A DNA stretch of 64,000 bases, from contig CAJTOB010000005.1 in the NCBI GenBank assembly GCA_910578035.1, positions 1 to 64,000 of the forward strand. Reading direction: 5' to 3'. Both the position numbers and the translations under genes were made by a program. The notes under the pieces are model-generated. The model was not told the origin of the DNA and did no database searches. It saw nothing but the letters and a program-made list of their open reading frames with translations. Positions 43,162-51,998 of this stretch are shown piece by piece. Source of the stretch: an uncultured Muribaculaceae bacterium. Lineage in GTDB: Bacteria; Bacteroidota; Bacteroidia; Bacteroidales; Muribaculaceae. Position 1 is the first letter of the stretch. The number at the start of each line of letters is the position of its first letter.

Positions 43162-43944
43162 TTAAATGAATTTTTCCATTATCTCGGATGGTATGTAGTC
43201 GAAAGTAGTGAGAACCTCGGTGCGGCCATCTACGATGGCGACCGTGTGCTCGAAGTGGGCCGACGGCTTGCGGTCGCGGGTGCGGCACTCCCAGCCGTTG
43301 CTTTCGATGACGATATTGCGGCTGCCCATGTTGACCATAGGCTCTATGCATATCACCATGCCATCTACCAGGCGCGGACCGATGCCGCGTCGTCCGTAGT
43401 TGGGCACCTCGGGTGCCTCATGCATCTTCCGGCCTATGCCGTGGCCGCACATCTCGCGAACCAGAGAATAACCGCGACGCTCGCAGTATGTCTGGATTGC
43501 ATTGGAGATATCGCCTATCCGGGCGCCGGGCCGGGCGGCCTCGATGCCGACATAGAGCGATTCGTAGGTAGTGCGCAGCAGAGCCATTTTCTCGGGGCTG
43601 ACCGTACCCACCGGGAAGGTAAAGCACATGTCGGCCATGAAACCGTCTTTTTCGACTACGTTGTCGACGCCGACGATGTCGCCGTCCATAAGAATGCGGT
43701 CTGACGGAAAACCGTGCACAACCGTCTCATTGACCTCTATGCAGAGTGTGGCGGGAAAACCTTCGTATCCGAGACAGGCAGGCTTTCCGCCATTGTCCAG
43801 GATAAACTCCCGGGCAATGGTGTCGAGCTTGCGTGTGGAGACGCCCGGGGCAATGTGACGCGCGATTTCGCCGAGGGTCTGCGATATCAGCAGAGCCGAC
43901 GAGCGCATCGTCTCTATTTCTTCCGGTGTCTTGAGGTAAATCAT
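43162..43944 (-). CDS. map: type I methionine aminopeptidase
   Basis: Removes the initiator Met from new proteins; 260 aa. The five metal ligands can be placed: Asp in VGVDNV, Asp in MADMCF, His in GHGIGRKMHE, Glu in ICIEPM and Glu in FEHTVAI. It lies between secY and infA, which ties it to translation and secretion. Confidence 0.97.
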   Translation of the reverse strand: MIYLKTPEEIETMRSSALLISQTLGEIARHIAPGVSTRKLDTIAREFILDNGGKPACLGYEGFPATLCIEVNETVVHGFPSDRILMDGDIVGVDNVVEKDGFMADMCFTFPVGTVSPEKMALLRTTYESLYVGIEAARPGARIGDISNAIQTYCERRGYSLVREMCGHGIGRKMHEAPEVPNYGRRGIGPRLVDGMVICIEPMVNMGSRNIVIESNGWECRTRDRKPSAHFEHTVAIVDGRTEVLTTFDYIPSEIMEKFI

Positions 43945-43974
43945 TTAATGCTGAAGTTTAAAATGATTGGAGCA

Positions 43975-45324
43975 TCAATATGCCTGTCCTGTGGTACGGC
44001 CTTTAATCTTGCCTTCTTTCATCAGGCCGTCATAATGGTGCATCATCAGGTGCGATTCAATCTGCTGGAGGGTATCGAGCACTACGCCCACCAGAATCAG
44101 CAGCGATGTGCCGCCGAAGAACTGGGCGAAGTTCTGGCTGATGCCGAAGAAACGGGCGAAAGCCGGAAGAATTGCCACGATGCCGAGGAAGATTGAACCG
44201 GGAAGTGTGATGCGGCTCATGATGGCGTCGAGATACTCGGCGGTCTTCTTGCCGGGCTTGACGCCGGGTATGAAGCCGTTGTTGCGCTTGAGGTCTTCTG
44301 CCATCTGGGTGGGGCGCACGGTGATGGCGGTATAGAAGTATGTGAACGCAACGATGAGTACGAAGAACACAAAGTTATACCAGAAACCGTTGATATCGGT
44401 AAAAGCCTGTACGAAGCCATTGTCGCCTCCGCGGAATCCGGCAAGTGTCATAGGTATGAACATGATTGCCTGGGCGAAGATGATAGGCATTACGCCGGCA
44501 GCATTGACCTTCAGAGGTATATACTGGCGGGCGCCGCCGTACTGGCGGTTGCCGACAATACGCTTTGCATACTGCACGGGCACCTTGCGGGTTCCCTGTA
44601 CCAGCAGCACTGCGCCTACGGTTACGGCGAACAGGAGCACTATTTCAACGATGAACATCACCAGACCACCCTGGCCTGCGCCGTCGCCCGGAAGGCGGCT
44701 GTGGAACTCATAGTAAAGGGCTCCCGGGAGTCGGGCTATGATACCCACAAGGATGATGAACGAGATACCGTTGCCGATACCGCGGTCGGTGATGCGCTCG
44801 CCGAGCCACATGATAAACATCGAGCCGGCAGCGAGGATGATAGTGAGATAGGCTATAGTCCAGAAGCCGAATGCCAGTGTGGTGCCGTTGGCTGCACCGT
44901 TGACCTGCACCTGAAGGTTCACCAGATAGGCGGGAGCCTGCAGGATTAGAATCAGGACGGTGAGCAGACGGGTGTACTGGTTGAGCTTCTGACGGCCGCT
45001 CTCGCCTTCGCGCTGCATTTTCTGGAACGAGGGGAGAATCATGCCGCAGAGCTGGATAACGATCGAGGCCGTGATATACGGCATGATACCCAGCGCAAAT
45101 ATCGATGCCTGTGAGAAGGCACCGCCTGAGAACATGTCCAGAAGCTGCATCAGACCGCTCTTGTTTGTGAAGTTGGCAAGAGCGTCGATGTCGGACGGCG
45201 AGATGCCGGGGAGAACCACATAGCAGCCCAGACGGTAGATGAGTACCAGAAGGAGTGTTATGAGGATTCTCTGGCGCAGCTCCTGAATCGTCCAGATGTT
45301 TTTGAGCGTGTCGATGAATCTCAT
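43975..45324 (-). CDS. secY: preprotein translocase subunit SecY
   Basis: Channel-forming subunit of the Sec translocon; 449 aa with ten predicted membrane helices. Typical blocks are NIWTIQELRQRILITLLLVL at the N-terminus, the plug region with SGGAFSQASIFALGIMPYI, QYAKRIVGNRQYGG (quoted in part) and the C-terminal GGTSLLILVGVVLDTLQQIE. Begins 2 bases after rplO. Confidence 0.98.
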   Translation of the reverse strand: MRFIDTLKNIWTIQELRQRILITLLLVLIYRLGCYVVLPGISPSDIDALANFTNKSGLMQLLDMFSGGAFSQASIFALGIMPYITASIVIQLCGMILPSFQKMQREGESGRQKLNQYTRLLTVLILILQAPAYLVNLQVQVNGAANGTTLAFGFWTIAYLTIILAAGSMFIMWLGERITDRGIGNGISFIILVGIIARLPGALYYEFHSRLPGDGAGQGGLVMFIVEIVLLFAVTVGAVLLVQGTRKVPVQYAKRIVGNRQYGGARQYIPLKVNAAGVMPIIFAQAIMFIPMTLAGFRGGDNGFVQAFTDINGFWYNFVFFVLIVAFTYFYTAITVRPTQMAEDLKRNNGFIPGVKPGKKTAEYLDAIMSRITLPGSIFLGIVAILPAFARFFGISQNFAQFFGGTSLLILVGVVLDTLQQIESHLMMHHYDGLMKEGKIKGRTTGQAY

Positions 45325-45326
45325 GA

Positions 45327-45773
45327 TTAAATTTTGTTAGCGGTGCCTCCGGCGGCTTCGATGGCCGCTTTGGCAGCTTCGGAGAATGCGTTGGCTTCTA
45401 CGGTGAGGGCGGTGTTGATGGCGCCGCCGGCAAGGATTTTCACCAGCTGGCCACGACGAATGTAGCCGGCTGCGCGGAGTTCCTCGATACCGATTTTCTG
45501 GAGCTGGCGCGATTCAGCCAGCTGTGCCAGTGTGTCGAGGTTGATGGCCTTGTATTCCACACGGTTGATGTTCTTGAAGCCGAACTTGGGAAGACGGCGC
45601 TGAAGAGGCATCTGACCGCCTTCGAAACCAATCTTGCGGCTATAGCCAGAGCGCGATTTGGCGCCCTTGTGGCCGCGGGTTGATGTTCCGCCTTTGCCGG
45701 AGCCGGGGCCACGGCCGATACGGGTGCTCCGCTTTACGGAGCCAGGTGCGGGTTGTATGTTGCTTAAATCCAT
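45327..45773 (-). CDS. rplO: 50S ribosomal protein L15
   Basis: 148 aa; the N-terminal Gly/Arg-rich extension (GRGPGSGKGGTSTRGHKGAK) that threads into 23S rRNA is clear, followed by the compact globular C-terminal domain with the VDLDTLA-like strand NLDTLAQL. Lies between rpmD and secY. Confidence 0.98.
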   Translation of the reverse strand: MDLSNIQPAPGSVKRSTRIGRGPGSGKGGTSTRGHKGAKSRSGYSRKIGFEGGQMPLQRRLPKFGFKNINRVEYKAINLDTLAQLAESRQLQKIGIEELRAAGYIRRGQLVKILAGGAINTALTVEANAFSEAAKAAIEAAGGTANKI

Positions 45774-45785
45774 TGTTTGAAAGTT

Positions 45786-45965
45786 TTAGGCGTTGGTCAC
45801 TTCAACTAAGTGGCGTACTTTGTTTACCATTCCCATCACCGACGGGGTGTCTTCTTTCACCACAGTGTGGTTCATTTTCTTCAGGCCGAGCGCGTCGAGT
45901 GTGCGCTTCTGCACTGCCGGGCAGTTGATACGGCTCTTGATCTGTTTGATTTTAATCTGTGCCAT
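45786..45965 (-). CDS. rpmD: 50S ribosomal protein L30
   Basis: A 59-residue protein recovered from the rplO-rpsE gap; it starts MAQIKIKQIKSRINCPAVQK and contains TLDALGLKKMNHTVV, the L30 signature, ending HLVEVTNA. Length and position are standard. Confidence 0.95.
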   Translation of the reverse strand: MAQIKIKQIKSRINCPAVQKRTLDALGLKKMNHTVVKEDTPSVMGMVNKVRHLVEVTNA

Positions 45966-45985
45966 TGCAGGTTCTGTGGTTTTTA

Positions 45986-46504
45986 TCAGCCTTTGAAGAC
46001 TTGTTCTACAGATATACCGCGGTTCTGGGCCACCTGTGCGGGCGAACGCATTTCGTCGAGCGCTGCGATGGTAGCCTTAACCAGGTTGTGGGGGTTGGAC
46101 GAACCCTTGCTCTTGGCAAGCACGTCGGTCACACCCACGCTCTCGAGAACCGCACGCATAGCGCCACCGGCCTTAACACCGGTACCGTGCGAAGCGGGCT
46201 TGAGGATTACGCGGCTGCCGCCGAACTTGGCAACCTGTTCATGAGGAATGGTGCCTTTGTGGACGGGTACGCGGATAAGATTCTTCTTTGCAGCCTCAAC
46301 GCCCTTGGCGATAGCGGCCTGCACTTCGTTAGCTTTGCCGAGACCCCAGCCTACTACGCCGTCTTCGTTACCTACCACTACGATAGCGGCGAAGGTAAAG
46401 GTGCGTCCGCCTTTGGTTACCTTGGTGACGCGGTTGATGGCTACAAGGCGGTCTTTGAGTTCGAGGTCGCCGGTCGACTTGACTCTATTGTTTCTTTTTG
46501 CCAT
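45986..46504 (-). CDS. rpsE: 30S ribosomal protein S5
   Basis: Accuracy-related protein of the small subunit. Start set at MAKRNNRVKSTGDLELKDRL; 13 residues of the longer frame overlap rplR and are dropped. 172 aa with GGRTFTFAAIVVVGNEDGVVG and GAMRAVLESVGVTDVLAKSKGSSN (in part). Confidence 0.97.
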   Translation of the reverse strand: MAKRNNRVKSTGDLELKDRLVAINRVTKVTKGGRTFTFAAIVVVGNEDGVVGWGLGKANEVQAAIAKGVEAAKKNLIRVPVHKGTIPHEQVAKFGGSRVILKPASHGTGVKAGGAMRAVLESVGVTDVLAKSKGSSNPHNLVKATIAALDEMRSPAQVAQNRGISVEQVFKG

Positions 46505-46511
46505 AGTTTCT

Positions 46512-46856
46512 TTAGAATTTGAGGCCGGCGCCGCGAGCGGCATCAGCGAGAGATTTAACGCGACCGTGGAAGAGGTAGCCGTTGCGGTCGAAAACGACTT
46601 CTGTGATACCTGCCTCGAGGGCTTTGGCTGCTACGGCGGCGCCTACGAGGGCGGCGATTTCGCATTTTGTTGCTTTCTGGTCGATGCCGCGCGACGAAGC
46701 GGCAACGAGGGTGCGGCCAGCCAGGTCGTCGATGAGCTGAACGTAGATCTGCTTGTTGGAGCGGAACACGGTCATGCGGGGACGCTCGGCGGTGCCGGAG
46801 ATTTTGCCGCGGATGCGGGCTTTGATTTTATTTCGTCTGTCAATCTTGGAAATCAT
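46512..46856 (-). CDS. rplR: 50S ribosomal protein L18
   Basis: 5S rRNA-binding protein, 114 aa. KISGTAERPRMTVFRSNKQI and the end FDRNGYLFHGRVKSLADAAR are diagnostic. Placed between rplF and rpsE. Confidence 0.98.
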   Translation of the reverse strand: MISKIDRRNKIKARIRGKISGTAERPRMTVFRSNKQIYVQLIDDLAGRTLVAASSRGIDQKATKCEIAALVGAAVAAKALEAGITEVVFDRNGYLFHGRVKSLADAARGAGLKF

Positions 46857-46874
46857 GATAGTCTGCGGTTAATG

Positions 46875-47435
46875 TTATTTGGCACCGGCCTTCTTACCGG
46901 ACTTGCGACGTATTACTTCGCCGACGAACTTGATACCCTTGCCCTTGTAAGGTTCGGGCTTGCGCATCGAGCGTATCTTGGCGCACACCTGGCCCAGAAG
47001 CTGCTTGTCGCGGCTTTCCAGAATGATGAGCGGGTTTTTGTTACGCTCGGTCTTTGCTTCTACCTTGATTTCCTCGGGAAGCTTGATAAATATGGCGTGG
47101 GAGTAACCGAGGGCGAGTTCGAGAACCTGGCCGGTTGCTGTGGCGCGGTAGCCGACGCCCACGAGTTCCATTTCTTTGCGGTACATTTGGTGCACGCCTT
47201 CAACCATGTTGTGGATCAGAGCGCGGTAGAGACCGTGCTGTGCGCGGTGCTCGCGGTCGTCGCTCGGACGGGTGATGTGCACGTGGTTGTCCTCTACGGT
47301 TACTGTCAGGTCGGGGTTGACGGCCTGCTGGAGTTCGCCGTATTTGCCTTTTACGGTCACTACGTTTGTCTTGGGATCAACCGTCACAGTGACTCCGGCG
47401 GGGATTGCGATGGGAGCTTTACCTATTCTTGACAT
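46875..47435 (-). CDS. rplF: 50S ribosomal protein L6
   Basis: 186 aa with two L6 folds; opens MSRIGKAPIAIPAGVTVTVD and ends with the conserved KPEPYKGKGIKFVGEVIRRK. Near the GTPase-associated centre of the 50S subunit. 21 bases after rpsH. Confidence 0.98.
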   Translation of the reverse strand: MSRIGKAPIAIPAGVTVTVDPKTNVVTVKGKYGELQQAVNPDLTVTVEDNHVHITRPSDDREHRAQHGLYRALIHNMVEGVHQMYRKEMELVGVGYRATATGQVLELALGYSHAIFIKLPEEIKVEAKTERNKNPLIILESRDKQLLGQVCAKIRSMRKPEPYKGKGIKFVGEVIRRKSGKKAGAK

Positions 47436-47456
47436 AGTTTCTTTGCTTTAGGTTGA

Positions 47457-47858
47457 TTAATATACGTAGCAGAGGACTTCGCCGCCGATTTTGAGGTCGG
47501 AAGCCTTTTTGTTTGTCATGACACCGCGCGAGGTGCTGAGGATGGCGATACCGAGGCCGTTGAGCACACGGGGCATATCTTTGTAGCCGGTGTACTGGCG
47601 GAGACCCGGACGCGATACTCGCTTGAGGCCCTTGATGGCGTTGACGCGGTCGACGGGATCATATTTCAGAGCGATCTTGATGGTGCCCTGTGCGTTGTTT
47701 TCACCTTCTATAAACTTGTAGTTAAGAATATAGCCCTGCTCGAACAGGATTTTGGTGATTTCCTTTTTCAAGTTTGAGGCAGGAACCTCCACCACACGGT
47801 GGTTGGCCTTAATCGCATTCCTCAATCTTGTGAGATAATCTGCTATGGGATCAGTCAT
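47457..47858 (-). CDS. rpsH: 30S ribosomal protein S8
   Basis: 133 aa; opens MTDPIADYLTRLRNAIKANH and ends with STSRGVMTNKKASDLKIGGE before the terminal CYVY. In enteric bacteria S8 is the translational repressor of its operon. Here the 140-base gap ahead of the gene carries a well-defined fold (47882-47962) that could serve that purpose. Confidence 0.98.
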   Translation of the reverse strand: MTDPIADYLTRLRNAIKANHRVVEVPASNLKKEITKILFEQGYILNYKFIEGENNAQGTIKIALKYDPVDRVNAIKGLKRVSRPGLRQYTGYKDMPRVLNGLGIAILSTSRGVMTNKKASDLKIGGEVLCYVY

Positions 47859-47881
47859 TGGTTTGAATTTGTTTAAATTGA

Positions 47882-47962
47882 TTGGGCCTGATTGCCCAAC
47901 AATATTTAATTGCTCTCAAGGCGATGTCTGATTGCGGCCCCTGGCCGATCCGGAACATCGCC
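47882..47962 (-). promoter_or_regulatory. structured gap rpsN-rpsH, candidate S8-binding element
   Basis: Two elements on the minus-strand RNA: an outer helix GGCGATGT/ACATCGCC (47955-47962 with 47920-47927) that encloses an inner CGGCC/GGCCG stem, and a simple TTGGGC/GCCCAA hairpin (47882-47899) about 25 bases before the rpsH start. The stems are exact. Function as an autoregulatory site is inference from position. Confidence 0.5.
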
Positions 47963-47998
47963 GGCTTTTCTTGACGAGGGGAGCTTGCCGGGGAGAGC

Positions 47999-48316
47999 TT
48001 ACCAGCTTGCTTTCTTTACGCCGGGAATGAGACCTTGTGAAGCCATCTCGCGGAACTGGATACGGGACAGACCGAACTGACGCATATATCCTTTGGGACG
48101 ACCGGTGATTGAGCAACGGTTGTGCTTGCGGATATACGAAGAGTTCTTGGGGAGTGTCTGAAGCTCCTGTGCAGCCTCGTATGCAGCCTGACGCTTCTCA
48201 TCGTCGCCGTCGTAGGCGGCGTTGATGATTTTCTTGAGGGCGGCGCGGCGTTCGGCGTATTTAGCCACCAGACGTGCGCGCTTCACCTCGCGGGCTTTCA
48301 TTGATTCTTTAGCCAT
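47999..48316 (-). CDS. rpsN: 30S ribosomal protein S14, zinc-free long form
   Basis: 105 aa; N-terminus MAKESMKAREVKRARLVAKY, then a variable insert (AAYDGDDEKRQAAYEAAQEL), and the end ITGRPKGYMRQFGLSRIQFR. The CxxC pairs of the short zinc form are absent. It lies between rplE and rpsH. Confidence 0.98.
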   Translation of the reverse strand: MAKESMKAREVKRARLVAKYAERRAALKKIINAAYDGDDEKRQAAYEAAQELQTLPKNSSYIRKHNRCSITGRPKGYMRQFGLSRIQFREMASQGLIPGVKKASW

Positions 48317-48325
48317 AATCAGGTA

Positions 48326-48874
48326 TTATTTTTTTGCGTTTTTGAAGGGGAGACCGAAGTGCTTGAGGAGGGCGTAGCCTTCTTCGTCGGTTTCGGCTGA
48401 AGTCACGAATGTGATGTTCATACCCATCAGCTTGTTGATGTTGTCGATGTTGATCTCGGGGAAGATGATCTGTTCGGTGATGCCGAGGGTATAGTTGCCA
48501 CGACCGTCGAGCTTGCCTTCGATACCTTTGAAGTCACGGATACGGGGAAGAGCCACGCGGATGAGACGCTCGAGGAATTCGTACATGCGCTCGCGACGGA
48601 GTGTCACGCGGACACCTACGGGCATCTTCTTGCGGAGCTTGAAGTTCGAGATGTCTTTGCGCGAAAGGGTGGCGACGGCTTTCTGGCCGGTGATTGCGGA
48701 AAGCTCGTTGATAGCTGTTTCGATGAGCTTCTTGTCCTGGGTGGCGGCGCCGATGCCCTGGTTGATAACGATTTTTTCGAGGCGGGGCACCTGCATGACC
48801 GTTGAGTAGTTGAACTCACGCTCGAGGGCGGGCACAATGCGCTCTTTGTAGTCTTTTTGCAGTGTGGTTGCCAT
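48326..48874 (-). CDS. rplE: 50S ribosomal protein L5
   Basis: 5S rRNA-binding protein contacting P-site tRNA; 182 aa. EKIVINQGIGAATQDKKLIE and the segment KLRKKMPVGVRVTLRRERMY are typical. Shares one base with the rplX stop region, so it is translationally coupled. Confidence 0.98.
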   Translation of the reverse strand: MATTLQKDYKERIVPALEREFNYSTVMQVPRLEKIVINQGIGAATQDKKLIETAINELSAITGQKAVATLSRKDISNFKLRKKMPVGVRVTLRRERMYEFLERLIRVALPRIRDFKGIEGKLDGRGNYTLGITEQIIFPEINIDNINKLMGMNITFVTSAETDEEGYALLKHFGLPFKNAKK

Positions 48875-49191
48875 TATTTGATTTCCTGGTTGGATTTTTT
48901 AGAAATGCGAACGGCCTTTCCGTTTTCACGCTTGATAGCGATGCGGGTGGGCTTACCGGTCTTTGGGTCGACCAGGTTGAGGTTTGAGATGTGAATGGGG
49001 GCTTCTTTCTTTACGAGGCCTCCCTGGGGATGCTGTGCGCTGGGCTTGGTAGCCTTGGTGACCATGTTTACGCCTTCAACGATGGCGCGGTCTTTTTCGC
49101 GCTGCACAGCCAGGACACGACCTGTCTTGCCCTTGTCTTCTCCGGCGAGGACATAGACGGTGTCACCCTTCTTGATGTGCATCTTGCTCAT
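48874..49191 (-). CDS. rplX: 50S ribosomal protein L24
   Basis: Assembly initiator of the 50S subunit, 105 aa with the KOW motif MHIKKGDTVYVLAGEDKGKT and the basic VEGVNMVTKATKPSAQHPQG segment. Precedes rplE directly. Confidence 0.98.
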   Translation of the reverse strand: MSKMHIKKGDTVYVLAGEDKGKTGRVLAVQREKDRAIVEGVNMVTKATKPSAQHPQGGLVKKEAPIHISNLNLVDPKTGKPTRIAIKRENGKAVRISKKSNQEIK

Positions 49192-49225
49192 ATTGCTGCT
49201 TTATTAATTTATCGGGTGTGCTTTT

Positions 49226-49591
49226 TTAAAGTACCTCGGGAGCGAGGGAGACAATTTTCATGTTCTTCTGACGGAGCTCGCGGGCTACGGGGCCGAAGAT
49301 ACGGGTTCCGCGCATTTCGCCGTCGTTCTTGAGCAGAACGCAGGCGTTGTCGTCGAAACGGATGTAGCTGCCGTCGGGGCGACGCACTTCTTTCTTTGTG
49401 CGAACCACCATGGCGCGCGATACGGTGCCTTTCTTTACGTCGGAGCCGGGGATAGCGTTCTTGACGGTGACTACAATGATGTCACCGACCGATGCGTAGC
49501 GACGGCCGGTGCCGCCGAGCACGTGGATGCACAGTGCTTCTTTGGCGCCGCTGTTGTCGGCTACGGTGAGGCGTGATTCTGACTGTATCAT
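49226..49591 (-). CDS. rplN: 50S ribosomal protein L14
   Basis: 121 aa, opens MIQSESRLTVADNSGAKEAL and contains the conserved GDIIVVTVKNAIPG and TRIFGPVARELRQ. Interface protein that contacts 16S rRNA. Two bases after rpsQ. Confidence 0.98.
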   Translation of the reverse strand: MIQSESRLTVADNSGAKEALCIHVLGGTGRRYASVGDIIVVTVKNAIPGSDVKKGTVSRAMVVRTKKEVRRPDGSYIRFDDNACVLLKNDGEMRGTRIFGPVARELRQKNMKIVSLAPEVL

Positions 49592-49593
49592 TG

Positions 49594-49854
49594 TTATTTA
49601 ACTTTTTCGATGATTTCTACTAATCTCCAGCGTTTTGTCTTGCTCAGGGGGCGTGTTTCCATCAGACGGACGGTATCGCCTACAGAGCATTCGTTGTTTT
49701 CGTCGTGGGCGTGATATTTCTTCGATTTGTTCACGAATTTACCATAGATGGGGTGTTTTTCTTTCCACTTCACCATCACGGTAATGGTCTTGTCGCCCTT
49801 GTTGCTGGAAACGACGCCGATACGCTCTTTGCGAAGGTTACGTTTTTCTTCCAT
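49594..49854 (-). CDS. rpsQ: 30S ribosomal protein S17
   Basis: 86-aa OB-fold primary binder of 16S rRNA; RKERIGVVSSNKGDKTITVM at the N-terminus and DTVRLMETRPLSKTKRWRLV near the end fit the family. Confidence 0.98.
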   Translation of the reverse strand: MEEKRNLRKERIGVVSSNKGDKTITVMVKWKEKHPIYGKFVNKSKKYHAHDENNECSVGDTVRLMETRPLSKTKRWRLVEIIEKVK

Positions 49855-49866
49855 TGTTCGCTTTGC

Positions 49867-50064
49867 TTATTTGATGTTAAGTTCGCGACGGCGCAGCTCG
49901 GTTTTCACACGGGCTATCATACGGCGGTCGGCGGTAATCTTTGCGGTATTGTCGACGGGAGTCACGGCGTGATTGATTCGCTGCTGCATGTAGTCCTTTT
50001 CCATCTGGACGAGGCGTTCCTGCAGGTCTGCGGTCGACATTTCGCGTATTTCTTCTTTCTTCAT
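49867..50064 (-). CDS. rpmC: 50S ribosomal protein L29
   Basis: 65-aa helical hairpin at the exit tunnel rim. MKKEEIREMSTADLQERLVQ and the end ARVKTELRRRELNIK are typical. Eight bases separate it from rplP. Confidence 0.97.
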   Translation of the reverse strand: MKKEEIREMSTADLQERLVQMEKDYMQQRINHAVTPVDNTAKITADRRMIARVKTELRRRELNIK

Positions 50065-50071
50065 AGCTTAA

Positions 50072-50503
50072 TTACACGTTTTGGGTGGGATCGTAGTCGC
50101 GGCGCACCACGAATTTGGTCACTACGGGAAGTTTCTGAGCGGCCAGGCGGAGTGCTTCTTTTGCGATTTCGTAGCTCACACCTTCGACTTCGAGAATCAT
50201 GCGGCCGGGGGTGACGGGAGCCACGAATCCTTCGGGCGAACCTTTACCTTTACCCATACGTACTTCGGCAGGCTTCTTGGTGATAGGTTTGTCGGGGAAA
50301 ATGCGGATCCAGATCTGACCCTGACGTTGCATATAGCGAGTTACCGCGATACGGGCTGCTTCAATCTGACGGCCGGTGATCCATTTGGATTCCAGAGTCT
50401 TGATACCGAAGCTGCCGAAGGCCAAGGAATTGCCACGCTGGGCATTTCCTTTCATGCGGCCTTTCTGCATGCGGCGGAATTTGGTTTTCTTAGGCTGTAA
50501 CAT
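50072..50503 (-). CDS. rplP: 50S ribosomal protein L16
   Basis: 143 aa; opens MLQPKKTKFRRMQKGRMKGN, includes RQIEAARIAVTRYMQRQGQI and PEGFVAPVTPGRMILEVEGV. Contacts tRNA near the peptidyl transferase centre. Confidence 0.98.
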   Translation of the reverse strand: MLQPKKTKFRRMQKGRMKGNAQRGNSLAFGSFGIKTLESKWITGRQIEAARIAVTRYMQRQGQIWIRIFPDKPITKKPAEVRMGKGKGSPEGFVAPVTPGRMILEVEGVSYEIAKEALRLAAQKLPVVTKFVVRRDYDPTQNV

Positions 50504-50525
50504 GTCTATGTTGTGTTAGCGTAGA

Positions 50526-51251
50526 TTAACGTTTATTTCTTGCGCCGCGGAAACCGCCGCGACGGCCGCCGGCTGCGGGGCGTCCTTCTTTCTGAGTGTT
50601 GGTGAATGCGGGAGCGAGGTCGCGCTTGCCATAGACTTCACCACGGCAAATCCAAACCTTCACGCCGATTACACCTACTTTGGTGTGAGCCTCAACGAGA
50701 GCGTAGTCGATGTCGGCACGGAGAGTGTGCAGAGGAGTACGGCCTTCCTTGAACATTTCAGAACGGGCCATTTCAGCACCGTTGAGACGGCCTGATACCT
50801 GTACTTTCACACCTTCGGCACCTGCACGCATTGTCGAAGCGACTGCCATCTTGACGGCGCGGCGGTATGCCACCTTGCCTTCAATCTGACGTGCGATGCT
50901 TGCAGCAACGATTTCGGCGTCGAGTTCAGGACGCTTCACTTCATAGATGTTGATCTGTACGTCCTTGTCGGTGATTTTCTTGAGCTCTTCTTTGAGTTTT
51001 TCCACTTCCTGACCGCCTTTGCCGATGATAAGGCCCGGACGGGAGGTGCAGACAGTGATTGTGATGAGCTTGAGTGTACGTTCGATCACGATACGGGACA
51101 CGCTGCACTTTGCAAGGCGGACATTGAGGTATTCGCGAAGTTTGTAGTCTTCGAGAATATTGTCGGGGTATTTGCCTTTTTCAGACCAGTTGGAGTCCCA
51201 TCCGCGGATAACGCCCAAGCGGTTGCTAATAGGATTTACTTTTTGTCCCAT
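50526..51251 (-). CDS. rpsC: 30S ribosomal protein S3
   Basis: 241 aa; part of the mRNA entry helicase. KH-type domain (about 45-110, with PGLIIGKGGQEVEKLKEEL) and C-terminal domain with RADIDYALVEAHTKVGVIGV. It ends in a Gly/Arg-rich tail (GGRRGGFRGARNKR). Confidence 0.98.
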   Translation of the reverse strand: MGQKVNPISNRLGVIRGWDSNWSEKGKYPDNILEDYKLREYLNVRLAKCSVSRIVIERTLKLITITVCTSRPGLIIGKGGQEVEKLKEELKKITDKDVQINIYEVKRPELDAEIVAASIARQIEGKVAYRRAVKMAVASTMRAGAEGVKVQVSGRLNGAEMARSEMFKEGRTPLHTLRADIDYALVEAHTKVGVIGVKVWICRGEVYGKRDLAPAFTNTQKEGRPAAGGRRGGFRGARNKR

Positions 51252-51252
51252 A

Positions 51253-51669
51253 TTATGCCTCGGTGGTTTTGTTTTCTTTGTTAATAGTGTCGAGCACGAC
51301 GGTCACGTGGTTGGAGCGCTTGCGGATGCGGTAGCCGCGGCCCTGGGGGGCGGTGCGGAGACGCTTCAGCATGGGAGCGGGGTTCACGAAGATCGTGCTG
51401 ATGTAAAGTTCGCCTTCTTCAGCCTTGCGCTCGTTCTTTTCTTCCCAGTTGGCAACTGCGGAACGGACGAGTTTCTCGAGACGGGCTGCCGCCTCCTTGT
51501 TGTTGAATTTGAGGATGCCGAGGGCGCGGAATACTTCTTTGCCGCGCACCAGGTCGGCGACCAGACGCATTTTGCGGGGGGAGGTGGGAACGTTGGTCAG
51601 TTTAGCGAATGCTATAGACTTCTGTTCCTCCTTGCGACGGTCGGCTGATAGTCTTTTTCTTTCACCCAT
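51253..51669 (-). CDS. rplV: 50S ribosomal protein L22
   Basis: 138 aa, lines the exit tunnel. The long loop is seen as PAPMLKRLRTAPQGRGYRIR and the core as SPRKMRLVADLVRGKEVFRA. One base before rpsC. Confidence 0.98.
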   Translation of the reverse strand: MGERKRLSADRRKEEQKSIAFAKLTNVPTSPRKMRLVADLVRGKEVFRALGILKFNNKEAAARLEKLVRSAVANWEEKNERKAEEGELYISTIFVNPAPMLKRLRTAPQGRGYRIRKRSNHVTVVLDTINKENKTTEA

Positions 51670-51709
51670 TTTATGTTTCGTCTTTTTATTCGATGATTAT
51701 ACGGGTCCC

Positions 51710-51979
51710 TTATTTTTTCTTGTTGCCGGCGTGACCGCGGAATGTGCGGGTAGGAGCAAACTCACCGAGCTTGTGACCTACCATGTTTTCGGTCACGTAG
51801 ACGGGGATAAATTTGTTTCCGTTATGAACGGCGAAGGTATGTCCCACAAATTCAGGGGCGATCATAGATGCGCGGCTCCATGTCTTGATGACGTTTTTCT
51901 TGCCGGAAGCATCCATGGCTGCTACCTTCTTCTCGAGCTTCACGCTGATGAAGGGGCCTTTTTTTAATGAACGGCTCAT
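51710..51979 (-). CDS. rpsS: 30S ribosomal protein S19
   Basis: 89 aa; MSRSLKKGPFISVKLEKKVA, TWSRASMIAPEFVGHTFAVH and the end KLGEFAPTRTFRGHAGNKKK identify it. Forms the S13-S19 pair in the head. Confidence 0.98.
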   Translation of the reverse strand: MSRSLKKGPFISVKLEKKVAAMDASGKKNVIKTWSRASMIAPEFVGHTFAVHNGNKFIPVYVTENMVGHKLGEFAPTRTFRGHAGNKKK

Positions 51980-51998
51980 ATTGTGCTATCTTATCAGA

